From contig DGOD01000065.1 of NCBI GenBank assembly GCA_002389265.1, forward strand, positions 6,010 to 17,009: a DNA stretch of 11,000 nt, in the 5' to 3' direction. This stretch comes from Gammaproteobacteria bacterium UBA4475. GTDB lineage: Bacteria > Pseudomonadota > Gammaproteobacteria > Pseudomonadales > Azotimanducaceae. Below the pieces are notes generated by a model. The model was not told the origin of the DNA and ran no database searches. It was given only the letters and a program-made list of their open reading frames with translations. The position numbers were made by a program, and so were the translations under genes. Shown here piece by piece: positions 1-6,669 of this stretch; the stretch's first letter is position 1, and each line of letters begins with the position of its first letter.

Positions 1-35
1 GCGAGGCGCTGTTGGATATCTTCCAAAGAGAGCAC
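1..35 (-). CDS. 5' end of an unidentified gene leaving the window
   Basis: Only eleven codons are visible, beginning with GTG at 35 and reading MLSLEDIQQRL. The start is chosen because a GGAG Shine-Dalgarno (43-46, minus sense) lies 7 nt upstream and a good promoter (77-105) lies just before it. The gene runs in the same direction as the acyl-CoA dehydrogenase and is separated from it by a hairpin. Too little protein is present to name a family. The competing reading is the end of a plus-strand gene: frame 3 is open from the window edge to a TAG at 81-83 and would encode a 26-residue C-terminus. The minus reading is preferred because promoter, SD and start are correctly spaced. Confidence 0.42.
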   Translation of the reverse strand, partial: MLSLEDIQQRL

Positions 36-76
36 AACGTAACTCCAAAAAGCGCCGAACTTGGCGATAGCAAACT

Positions 77-105
77 ACTATAGCACCCCCATTCCGGTCT
101 GACAC
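77..105 (-). promoter_or_regulatory. Sigma70-like promoter with extended -10
   Basis: On the minus strand the -10 is TATAGT (82 down to 77), preceded by TGC, which makes an extended -10 (TGnTATAGT). A -35 GTGTCA (105-100, four of six consensus matches) sits exactly 17 nt upstream. The predicted transcript start is near 70, giving a leader of about 35 nt before the GTG at 35. The spacing fits the proposed left-edge gene well. The call is by eye. Confidence 0.5.
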
Positions 106-170
106 TGCTGCTTGTGGACGTCAACTAATTCGTGGCTTTGCGCCATAGGTGCAAAACACGAATGCCGGCA

Positions 171-193
171 GGCGTTTCGCTCAGCGAAACACC
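171..193 (-). terminator. Hairpin after the acyl-CoA dehydrogenase gene
   Basis: The arms GTTTCGC (174-180) and GCGAAAC (184-190) pair perfectly around a 3-nt loop. Two further G-C pairs lie beyond one C-A mismatch. The hairpin begins about 18 nt past the dehydrogenase stop codon, where a terminator would be expected. No T-run follows directly on the minus strand, only a TTTT about 30 nt further on, so it is a weak intrinsic terminator or an mRNA 3'-end stabiliser. Confidence 0.4.
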
Positions 194-210
194 GAGAGGC
201 AACTCCCCAG

Positions 211-1977
211 CTAGAACTGTTCCACCGTCAAGTCCATCATAGTCGTTGCAGCCACACTGACACTACTGAAATGAGCCTGGGCCCGAGGCATGATCTGATC
301 AAAATAAAATGTTGCCGTGGTGATTTTCGCGCTATAAAACGCTTCATCTTCATGACGCAGCGATGCGGCTATCAAGGCCGACCTGGCCATCAGCCAACCT
401 GCGATAACTGTTCCAGCACCCATTAAATAGTTATAAGCCACGGCACTGGCCAGGTGTTCATGATCACCAGCATGGATCAAGACAAAGCTCGTGGCTTGCC
501 TGAACTCTGTTGAGGCAGCCGTCAGGCTCGCCGCCATCGCGGGAAAATCAGTTGCCAGTGCAACCGCTGTCTCATCAACTTCTTCCAGCAGACTGAGTAG
601 TGCCGCACCCTGGTCTCGAATCACCTTGCGGCCGATGAGATCCAGGGCCTGGATGCCTGTAGTACCCTCATAGATCGTGGTAATCCGCGCGTCGCGCATC
701 AACTGGGCCGCGCCTGTTTCCTCTATGAAACCCATGCCCCCATGGACCTGAACACCCAGCGAGGTGACCTCCTGGGAGACCTCAGTTGACCAGGCCTTGG
801 AGATCGGCGTCAGCAACTCGGCGCGCCGCATAGCACTGGCTCGTACTTCCGGATCCAGGGCTTTATGACCATGATCAAAGGCCGCGGATGTGACATAACA
901 TAGCGCTCGGGATGCTTCACTCAAGGCCCGCATGAGCATGAGCATGCGCCGAACATCCGGATGATGAATGATGGCGCTTTTGCCTGGCATGCCTGGCGCC
1001 TGACCCTGCATTCGGTCGCGAGCATAGTGTACCGCCTGCTGGTAAGCGCGGTCCGATAACGCGACACCCTGAACACCCACATTCAGCCGGGCGTGATTCA
1101 TCATAGTAAACATATAGCTCAGCCCCATATTGGCTTCACCCACCAGATAACCCAGGGCTCCACCTTTTTCGCCGAACGCCATGACGCAGGTGGGACTGCC
1201 GTGGATACCCATCTTGTGCTCGACGGAACGCGCATAAACATCATTCCGGGCGCCGGGTTCACCATCATCATTAACCAGGTATTTCGGCACCAAAAACAAC
1301 GAAATACCCTTGACGCCCTCCGGGGCACCCTCGAGTCGTGCCAGCACCAGATGCACAACATTGTTAGTCATGCTGTGGTCGCCCCAGGTGATAAAAATCT
1401 TGGTACCGAACAGCTTGTAGTGATCAAGATGGGGAACGGCTTTCGTCTGTACTGACGACAAATCTGAACCAGCCTGCGATTCCGTCAAATTCATGGTACC
1501 CGTCCATTCGCCACTGATCATTTTCGGCAGATAGCACGCCTTCAGCGCCTCACTGGCATGATGCTCGATTGCCTCAATCGCCCCTTGACCCAACATTGGG
1601 CACAAGGCAAAGCTGACATTCGCCGCCGACCACATCTCCATCGTCGCCAGCCCCACGCACTCAGGCAGGCCCATACCACCGAACTCAGGATTACAGGGTA
1701 GCGCCGGCCAGCCATTGGTCGTAAATTGCACATAAGCTTCGGCGAAACCGCTGGATTCTCTGACTTGGTCGCCCACCACGCGAGTACCGATCAAATCGCC
1801 GACCGTGTTCAGCGGCGCCAAAATATCACCGGCAAATCGGGCAGCTTCTTCCAACACAGATGCCACCAAGACCGGCGACGCTTCGGTAAAGGCTGGCAGC
1901 GCGCACACCTGGGGTAGCTCAGCCAAATGATTAAGCGCAAATAGCATATCTGCGGTGGGTGCCCGATAGTCTGTCAT
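211..1977 (-). CDS. Acyl-CoA dehydrogenase, long DmdC-like type (588 aa)
   Basis: This is an FAD-dependent flavoenzyme expected to introduce a trans-2 double bond into an acyl-CoA thioester, passing electrons to electron-transfer flavoprotein, in the cytoplasm. Residues 1-35 look like the short N-terminal extension of the ~590-residue acyl-CoA dehydrogenase group. The FAD/substrate signature MNLTESQAGSDLSS is at about 162-175, the second signature GVQVHGGMGFIEETGA at 408-423, and the likely catalytic glutamate is Glu437 in IYEGTTG. The remaining ~130 residues match the extra C-terminal helical domain of this group. The ATG has an AGGA Shine-Dalgarno 7 nt upstream. Family knowledge: members act on medium/long-chain acyl-CoAs or, as DmdC, on 3-methylmercaptopropionyl-CoA, and the substrate cannot be told from sequence. 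The gene is transcribed away from the hydrolase-cyclase pair. No ETF or thiolase gene is visible in the window. Confidence 0.93.
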   Translation of the reverse strand: MTDYRAPTADMLFALNHLAELPQVCALPAFTEASPVLVASVLEEAARFAGDILAPLNTVGDLIGTRVVGDQVRESSGFAEAYVQFTTNGWPALPCNPEFGGMGLPECVGLATMEMWSAANVSFALCPMLGQGAIEAIEHHASEALKACYLPKMISGEWTGTMNLTESQAGSDLSSVQTKAVPHLDHYKLFGTKIFITWGDHSMTNNVVHLVLARLEGAPEGVKGISLFLVPKYLVNDDGEPGARNDVYARSVEHKMGIHGSPTCVMAFGEKGGALGYLVGEANMGLSYMFTMMNHARLNVGVQGVALSDRAYQQAVHYARDRMQGQAPGMPGKSAIIHHPDVRRMLMLMRALSEASRALCYVTSAAFDHGHKALDPEVRASAMRRAELLTPISKAWSTEVSQEVTSLGVQVHGGMGFIEETGAAQLMRDARITTIYEGTTGIQALDLIGRKVIRDQGAALLSLLEEVDETAVALATDFPAMAASLTAASTEFRQATSFVLIHAGDHEHLASAVAYNYLMGAGTVIAGWLMARSALIAASLRHEDEAFYSAKITTATFYFDQIMPRAQAHFSSVSVAATTMMDLTVEQF

Positions 1978-2090
1978 GATGATGTCCTGGGGTTAGGGAT
2001 TCAGGCCGACAGTGCTAAAAAAAACCGTCGACCTGCAGTCCTGAAAAAGGCTTCGCGCGCATCGACCCGCGCGGTCTCGAACCGCTCAGC

Positions 2091-2119
2091 AGTATAGCCG
2101 AAAATGTGCCGAGCATCAG
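2091..2119 (-). promoter_or_regulatory. Possible promoter of the acyl-CoA dehydrogenase gene
   Basis: A minus-strand -10 TATACT (2096-2091, five of six consensus) has a weak -35 CTGATG (2119-2114, three of six) 17 nt upstream. It would give a leader of roughly 107 nt before the ATG at 1977. Its -35 falls inside the left arm of the inverted repeat at 2109-2136, so a protein bound there could block it. The weak -35 keeps confidence low. Confidence 0.3.
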
Positions 2120-2136
2120 CCAGGTCTGATGCTCGG
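2109..2136. promoter_or_regulatory. 11-bp-arm inverted repeat, candidate operator
   Basis: CCGAGCATCAG (2109-2119) and CTGATGCTCGG (2126-2136) are perfect reverse complements separated by six bases. The repeat lies between the divergent dehydrogenase and hydrolase genes and overlaps the -35 of the possible dehydrogenase promoter. No T-run follows on the plus strand, and only CACATTTT follows on the minus strand, so a terminator is less likely than a binding site for a dimeric regulator. The regulator is not identified. The repeat also covers the ATG at 2129, one reason to prefer 2183 as the hydrolase start. Confidence 0.4.
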
Positions 2137-2182
2137 TCTCAGACAGATTGTCTTCACCGCAGCAACCCCGTACCATCAGTCC

Positions 2183-3160
2183 ATGGAAATTTTCTACACC
2201 CTTGCTGCCGTATTGTTAACGCTGCTCTTGTGCTTCATTTTGGGCCCAAGGCCACGCCTGGACGCACGCGCGCCCGTTGTTAGGGTGCCGCCAGACTTGA
2301 TGGGTATCGACCTTGAGAATTGGCTGATCGGCAGCGAGGCCAGAGTCGCGAACATTATCGACGGTGCTGAGGCCAGAATCCTCTGGAATGACCCGGAAAC
2401 ACCCGCCAAAACACCCTTGTGCTTTCTTTACATCCACGGCTTCTCTGCTTCACGGCAAGAAACAGCACCTGTGACCGAACGTCTGGCGGCTTTATATGGG
2501 GCGAATATTTTTGATGCACGGCTCGAGGGTCACGGCGTCGGTCAGCACGGCATGCTTAAGGAAGCTGAGGGCTGGCTACAAAGCATGGTCGACGCCTGGG
2601 AAATCGCAACACGCCTGGGTGATCGCGTCGTCATCGTTGCCACTTCTACTGGTGCACCCCTGTCTGTCTGGCTCGCCGCACAGCCCGGCGTTGCCGAGAA
2701 GGTGCAAGCAATGCTCTTAATGGCGCCAAATTTCAAAATCCGTAATCCAATGGGATTTCTGTTGACCTGGCCCTGGGCGCCCCACTGGGTGCCGTTAGTC
2801 CTGGGGAAGTTTCACGAGTGGGAGCCAGAAACTGAGGAGCACGGTCAATTTTGGACCAACCGCTATTCCACCTTGGCGCTGATTGAGATGCAGAAAATGG
2901 TGGACTGGGCTAGGCGGCAGAACTTGAATACCTTCAAGATCCCCTTGGCCATGATGTATTTACGCAACGACCCCACTATCGATCCGGCAGCTGCTATCAA
3001 AGCCCTGAACCAATGGGGCTCGGACAATAAGAAAACCATACCCGTGACCCTTGATGGCGATGCCGCGTCACACGTTTTCACGGGTCACCTCAGTGGCCCA
3101 CACCGAACCGACTGGACCATCGACGAATTCCAGCAGTTTCTCGAGACAACCTTTGCCTAA
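2183..3160 (+). CDS. Membrane-anchored alpha/beta hydrolase (325 aa)
   Basis: This is a serine hydrolase or esterase-type protein of the alpha/beta-hydrolase fold. Residues 3-20 form a single hydrophobic segment followed by GPRPR, so it is probably an N-terminal membrane anchor. The oxyanion-hole region is YIHGFSASRQE (83-93). The nucleophile elbow is ATSTG (153-157) with Ser155, a variant in which the first Gly of GxSxG is Ala. Asp263 or Asp267 (RNDPTID) and His297 or His301 (SHVFTGH) are the likely remaining triad members. The ATG at 2183 is chosen over the upstream ATG at 2129 because it puts the hydrophobic segment at the N-terminus and keeps the 2109-2136 inverted repeat outside the gene. 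The substrate is unknown. The stop codon overlaps the likely start of the diguanylate cyclase gene, so the two are probably cotranscribed. Confidence 0.82.
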   Translation: MEIFYTLAAVLLTLLLCFILGPRPRLDARAPVVRVPPDLMGIDLENWLIGSEARVANIIDGAEARILWNDPETPAKTPLCFLYIHGFSASRQETAPVTERLAALYGANIFDARLEGHGVGQHGMLKEAEGWLQSMVDAWEIATRLGDRVVIVATSTGAPLSVWLAAQPGVAEKVQAMLLMAPNFKIRNPMGFLLTWPWAPHWVPLVLGKFHEWEPETEEHGQFWTNRYSTLALIEMQKMVDWARRQNLNTFKIPLAMMYLRNDPTIDPAAAIKALNQWGSDNKKTIPVTLDGDAASHVFTGHLSGPHRTDWTIDEFQQFLETTFA

Positions 3161-4481
3161 CTGGCTAGAAAGGCTCATCCAACCACTGTCACTGCCCGTG
3201 ATTGTGCTCGCCCTGACATTTCTCGGCGCACCTTACTTCACGTCTTTGCCCGCTTCAGTGAGTGACATTTTTGCGACAGGACCCTACTGGGCCGCTTTGA
3301 TTGCTCTGATTTTGGCCATCGCTTTTAATCGCAGCAGAGTTGCTTTGTACACGCTGGCGCTCGTCGGTGGCTTTTTCATTTTTCGCTACTTCGGGACTGA
3401 AGCACCGCTCTGGCAATTTGTGGTCTATGGACTGACGCCCGTGAACCTTGCCATCATCAGTTGTTATAGTGAGCGCGGCCTATTCACACTGCATGGCTAC
3501 CTACGCTTGGTTATTCTCGGCTCCCAGGCTGGCATCCTCGCCTGGTTCGCGACCCATGACGTGCGGCTAATCGATGCCTGGCTGCAATTCAATTTGAATG
3601 ATCTCGTTGCCTCAGGCTTACAGCTGGCGGACAAGACCCACATCGTCACGCTACCCGCCGGTGGCGGCCCAGTGACGACAATCGCTACCTGGAGTGCGGG
3701 CCTCAGCGCCATGCTCGCGCCTATAACTCAGCTTGAATTTGTGCTGCTGGGGCTTGCCGGCTTAATCATCATCATTACCAGCTGGCAATTTTATACACCC
3801 GTTGCGTTCGCCTTGCTAGGTGCCGCCGCGGGTTATTATCTGCTGATTCTAAGCCGGCCAGAGACCCTCATCGTCGACGCCTATATGCTCGCCAGCCTGG
3901 CACTGATTTGTATAGGCCTGCTCCGCGATTCTCACAATATGGCCTACCGCGATGAACTCACGACCCTGCCGCAGCGCAGAGCTTTCAATGAGCAGCTCTT
4001 GGCGGTTGGCCAGCGTTACAGCCTGGCGATGCTCGATATCGATCACTTCAAAAAATTCAATGATACCCACGGCCACGATGTGGGTGACCAGGTACTGCAG
4101 ATGGTTGCCAGCCAAATCAATAAGGTCAGGGGCGGCGGCAGGGCGTTCCGCTATGGTGGCGAAGAATTCGCTGTCATCTTCAATGGCAAGGACAAAGCAG
4201 ATGCCGCCTATTCCCTTGAGCAGGTACGCAAGTCGATTGCGGCGTATGCGATGGTGATTCGTGAGCATGAGCGCGTTGAAGAGGCTGACGACGAACTCGC
4301 CAAAGGCGGTCGCCAACGCGGTTCGTACCATAAGGCGAACAAAAAAGTCCATGTCACCATCAGCGTCGGCGTCGCCGAGCGTGACCTGCGAGGTCAGACC
4401 CCGGAAGAGGTCTTAAAACTGGCGGATGAAGCCCTGTACAAAGCCAAGAAAAACGGCCGCAATCAAATCGTCATCAGCTAG
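3153..4481 (+). CDS. Membrane-bound diguanylate cyclase, GGDEF protein (442 aa)
   Basis: It makes cyclic di-GMP from two GTP at the inner membrane. Residues 10-258 are strongly hydrophobic with perhaps seven or eight membrane segments, an unclassified sensor region. The GGDEF domain follows (about 264-442). DIDHFKKFND supplies metal and GTP ligands (Asp295, Asn303, Asp304), the signature is GGEEF (335-339), and the end is TISVGVAE plus LADEALYKAKKNGRN. The catalytic signature is intact, so activity is expected. The product-inhibition I-site, RxxD nine residues before GGEEF, reads RGGG (326-329), so its Asp is missing. A charged insert (about 371-398) lies before the last strands. The start is inferred: the frame stays open back to an ATG at 3051 inside the hydrolase gene. 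TTG at 3153 gives an N-terminus directly before the first membrane helix and an 8-nt overlap with the hydrolase stop, but its Shine-Dalgarno is weak. Confidence 0.88.
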   Translation: MPNWLERLIQPLSLPVIVLALTFLGAPYFTSLPASVSDIFATGPYWAALIALILAIAFNRSRVALYTLALVGGFFIFRYFGTEAPLWQFVVYGLTPVNLAIISCYSERGLFTLHGYLRLVILGSQAGILAWFATHDVRLIDAWLQFNLNDLVASGLQLADKTHIVTLPAGGGPVTTIATWSAGLSAMLAPITQLEFVLLGLAGLIIIITSWQFYTPVAFALLGAAAGYYLLILSRPETLIVDAYMLASLALICIGLLRDSHNMAYRDELTTLPQRRAFNEQLLAVGQRYSLAMLDIDHFKKFNDTHGHDVGDQVLQMVASQINKVRGGGRAFRYGGEEFAVIFNGKDKADAAYSLEQVRKSIAAYAMVIREHERVEEADDELAKGGRQRGSYHKANKKVHVTISVGVAERDLRGQTPEEVLKLADEALYKAKKNGRNQIVIS

Positions 4482-4530
4482 CATTTTCTGCATTCGCTAG
4501 AACTGAACTCGCCACAAAAAGTCCGACTGG

Positions 4531-5391
4531 TCAACGCAACAGCGCATCAATCCAGGCCAAAAGATCCTGAGTCACCTGATCCCGATTCGTTTCGTTAAAC
4601 ATTTCATGTCGGCCCTCGGCGTAGTAGTGGGTATCAATCTGCTTGACGCCCGCGGCACGCCACAGTTGTTCAAGCAATCGCAAACCCTGGAGTTGCTCGT
4701 TAACGGGATCGGCATCCCCGGCAATCAACAAGACTGGCAGGTCTGAGTGAATGGTCGCTAACAAGGCCGGATCAATGCGCCGCGGATCAGCTCGATCCAT
4801 GCCGTTAATCACTACCTGACCCTCAAATCCGCACAACGGATCGGCCACATAGTGATCAACCTCAGCCTCGTCCCGACTCAGCCATTCATAACCTGTACGG
4901 GCAACAAAAGCTGCGTTGTAGTCAGGAAGGGGGGCTCCTGGCCGGCGCAGGGTGGTCCCGGATAAAACCAGCGCCGCCAACTTTTTAGAACCGGTGGGGG
5001 CGTACTGTTGGGCCGCTGCCGCGCCCATACTATGGGCCAGAAGAATCACCGGCAAACCGCTAGCAACGGCTCGATCAACCAACAGATCCAGATCTGCAAC
5101 CAGGGCATCCCAACCACCCACGCCAAAATCTCCAAGCCCTCCAGGCCCGCTGGTTTGACCGTGCGCTCGGTGATCCATCGCCAGAACATTCAGGCCCGCG
5201 CGATTGAGTTGCACTATCAGGCGTTCGTAGCGCCGAGCGTGCTCGGCCATACCGTGGGCAATGACGATAGTTGCCCGCGCTCCATCCACCGGCCAGGAAT
5301 AGGCCTGGATCGGCCATTGATCGATTCGAGATAAATAGGTGAACGCTTCCAACCTGATGTCTCCTGCTTCTGACTCATGGACGCGAGGCAT
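4531..5391 (-). CDS. Alpha/beta hydrolase, monoacylglycerol lipase-like (286 aa)
   Basis: This is a probable cytoplasmic lysophospholipase or monoacylglycerol lipase of the Hydrolase_4 (serine aminopeptidase S33-like) family, cleaving an acyl ester. The family HGMAEH motif is at 46-51 and DHRAHGQTSG at 73-82. The nucleophile elbow AHSMGA (119-124) gives Ser121, IAGDADPV gives probable Asp228, and EGRHEMFNE gives His262. The family's full length is present. No signal peptide or membrane helix is seen. An AGGG lies only 3 nt before the ATG, a rather close Shine-Dalgarno, but no better in-frame start is visible. The gene converges on the cyclase gene with a 49-bp gap that holds only a weak 5-bp inverted repeat. 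Confidence 0.87.
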   Translation of the reverse strand: MPRVHESEAGDIRLEAFTYLSRIDQWPIQAYSWPVDGARATIVIAHGMAEHARRYERLIVQLNRAGLNVLAMDHRAHGQTSGPGGLGDFGVGGWDALVADLDLLVDRAVASGLPVILLAHSMGAAAAQQYAPTGSKKLAALVLSGTTLRRPGAPLPDYNAAFVARTGYEWLSRDEAEVDHYVADPLCGFEGQVVINGMDRADPRRIDPALLATIHSDLPVLLIAGDADPVNEQLQGLRLLEQLWRAAGVKQIDTHYYAEGRHEMFNETNRDQVTQDLLAWIDALLR

Positions 5392-5486
5392 AATCCCTAT
5401 TCATGACCCAAAAAGCAATCTGCCGTCACAGGTCCTTGCTACTGCCGCAAGAGGCAAGGGAAGGCACGGGAAGCCAAGCGAAATAG

Positions 5487-5799
5487 TCAAAGTGATTCGG
5501 GTAGCGCCTGGGGCACTGACCGCCCTGCGAATTTCACCCCAGCCTGACTCAACTTTAGGTGCCAGGCTCGTTGGATGGCGATAGGGTCACGTATCAATGA
5601 TGCCCCACGGGATAGATCTCAGCGTCTCGCTGAATACGAGCAGAAATGTCGTCGCGCAGCCCTGCTCTGCAGCTTGTGCCAGCTTTGCCAGACTCGCGAC
5701 AACAGCCTGAACCATTTCGCCGGTTAATGGCCACGCAGCCACGAGTTTCAAACCCTGGCTGAGTCCTGTGCGGACTGTTCTACGCGCCCAGCGGGACTG
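5487..5799 (-). pseudogene. Weak protein-like frames, possible decayed fragment
   Basis: The 463-bp gap 5392-5854 has no convincing intact gene. On the minus strand one frame is open from 5799 to a TGA at 5587-5589. It contains an ATG at 5715 that would give 42 residues, beginning MVQAVVASLAKLAQAAEQG, with plausible codon use. A second minus frame is open from 5618 to a stop at 5487-5489 and reads protein-like (RDPIAIQRAWHLKLSQAG). The two overlap at 5587-5618, so one frameshift could join them into about 104 codons. On the plus strand 5575-5727 is also open, 50 residues with four Cys. None has a convincing Shine-Dalgarno, and no family was recognised. It may be chance. Confidence 0.2.
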
Positions 5800-5854
5800 T
5801 TAATCCTCCAACGCTTCAATTACCCTTTGTTCATTCCCCACAGGACATCAGCGT

Positions 5855-6607
5855 ATGGATGCGATCACTTATGCAGTAATATTCAGCGGCGGCATTGTGG
5901 AAGGTTTTGCGCTCGTCTCGGTCAAAGCTCATATCGCCAAGATGCTCAAGGTCGATGCCACAAAAATGGCTAGCCTGTTCTCGGGCAAACAGGTCGTTAT
6001 CAAACGGACTTCAGACAAACAGGAGGCCTTGAGATATGGCCATGCACTGAGAAAAATTGGCGCCGATGTGAGCATCAAGGTGCTAAAGACAGTGACCGCG
6101 CCAGCCGAACCAGTAGCCAGTGATCCAGCACCTGCCGGCAAGCCACAGCAGCAAGCCAGCCCCACAAACCTTTTTGCTGATTTTAGCTTGGCACCTAACG
6201 AGGGAAATTTATTCGATCCTGCGCCAGCCCGCGAACCGGTCCAGGTCGACATCAGCAAAATCGCTCTTGCCGAACACGATCATTCGCCCCTGGCACCGCC
6301 TCGCAAACAGACACCAGTAACTGTTGATATCCGCGGGCTGAGCGTTCTTGAAAATGATGGCTCGCCCTTGATCCCGGCAACAGCCGCAGTCGAAAAACTG
6401 CCGGCACCTAACTTCGTGATTGACGAACTCGGCACGATTCTCGACACCAGCCAAGATGACAGACCACAGATTTCACCGGACACGAGCGGCCTGTCGCTCG
6501 CATTTCCTGGCAGCGATCTTCTCGACCCGGCTGAACGTAAGGCGGATCTCGCAAAGCTCAAACCAGACATCAGCCGCCTTAAACTCGAGGCGCAGTTCGA
6601 TACCTAG
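5855..6607 (+). CDS. Unknown protein with small N-terminal domain and repeat tail (250 aa)
   Basis: The function is not known. Residues 5-75 form a compact domain with pattern VIFSGGIVEGF, KAHIAKML, LFSGKQVVIKR and YGHALRKIGADV. From memory, similar N-terminal modules occur in gammaproteobacterial proteins of unknown function, often fused to membrane or disordered parts. No signal peptide or membrane segment is visible, so a cytoplasmic location is likely. A Pro/Ala-rich linker (81-105) leads to an acidic, probably disordered tail of about five degenerate repeats. The ATG at 5855 has an AGGA Shine-Dalgarno 9 nt upstream. The gene is followed 62 nt later by the PAP2 phosphatase gene in the same direction, so the two may share a transcript. 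Confidence 0.75.
   Translation: MDAITYAVIFSGGIVEGFALVSVKAHIAKMLKVDATKMASLFSGKQVVIKRTSDKQEALRYGHALRKIGADVSIKVLKTVTAPAEPVASDPAPAGKPQQQASPTNLFADFSLAPNEGNLFDPAPAREPVQVDISKIALAEHDHSPLAPPRKQTPVTVDIRGLSVLENDGSPLIPATAAVEKLPAPNFVIDELGTILDTSQDDRPQISPDTSGLSLAFPGSDLLDPAERKADLAKLKPDISRLKLEAQFDT
6170..6604 (+). repeat. Five degenerate protein repeats, D-x-S-x-LSLA-xxGS-xL-xxP
   Basis: Within the 5855-6607 protein, similar units recur: DFSLAPNEGNLFDP (109-122), DISKIALAEHDHSPLAP (132-148), DIRGLSVLENDGSPLIP (158-174), DTSGLSLAFPGSDLLDP (209-225) and a shortened final DISRLKLEAQFDT (238-250). The stretch NFVIDELGTILDTSQD (186-201) may be a decayed sixth. The units are about 17 residues with spacers of 9 to 34. 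The DNA is not conserved between units, so this is an old protein-level repeat. It could be a set of short linear binding motifs. Confidence 0.65.
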
Positions 6608-6669
6608 CCGCACACCGCAGAACACTGGGTGCATAATGACCTGTGGGGTAAACTACGAACACGTCCACC

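Noticed and set aside
112..426. 104-codon plus-strand open frame
   Set aside because: It covers the terminator-like hairpin and the 3' end of the dehydrogenase gene. The Cys/His/Arg-rich composition looks non-coding.
1093..1455. 120-codon plus-strand open frame
   Set aside because: It lies antisense inside the acyl-CoA dehydrogenase gene and shows no recognisable domain.
2129..2182. Upstream ATG for the hydrolase
   Set aside because: It would place a polar stretch before the membrane anchor and lies inside the inverted repeat.
3849..4352. 167-codon minus-strand open frame
   Set aside because: It lies wholly antisense to the GGDEF domain, whose motifs are unmistakable. The frame is a mirror of that gene.
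4476..4500. CTAGC...GCTAG inverted repeat between convergent genes
   Set aside because: A 5-bp stem with a 13-nt loop and no T-run is too weak to call a terminator.
5339..5584. 81-codon plus-strand open frame
   Set aside because: It overlaps the start and Shine-Dalgarno of the lipase-like gene, has no clear Shine-Dalgarno of its own, and shows no domain.
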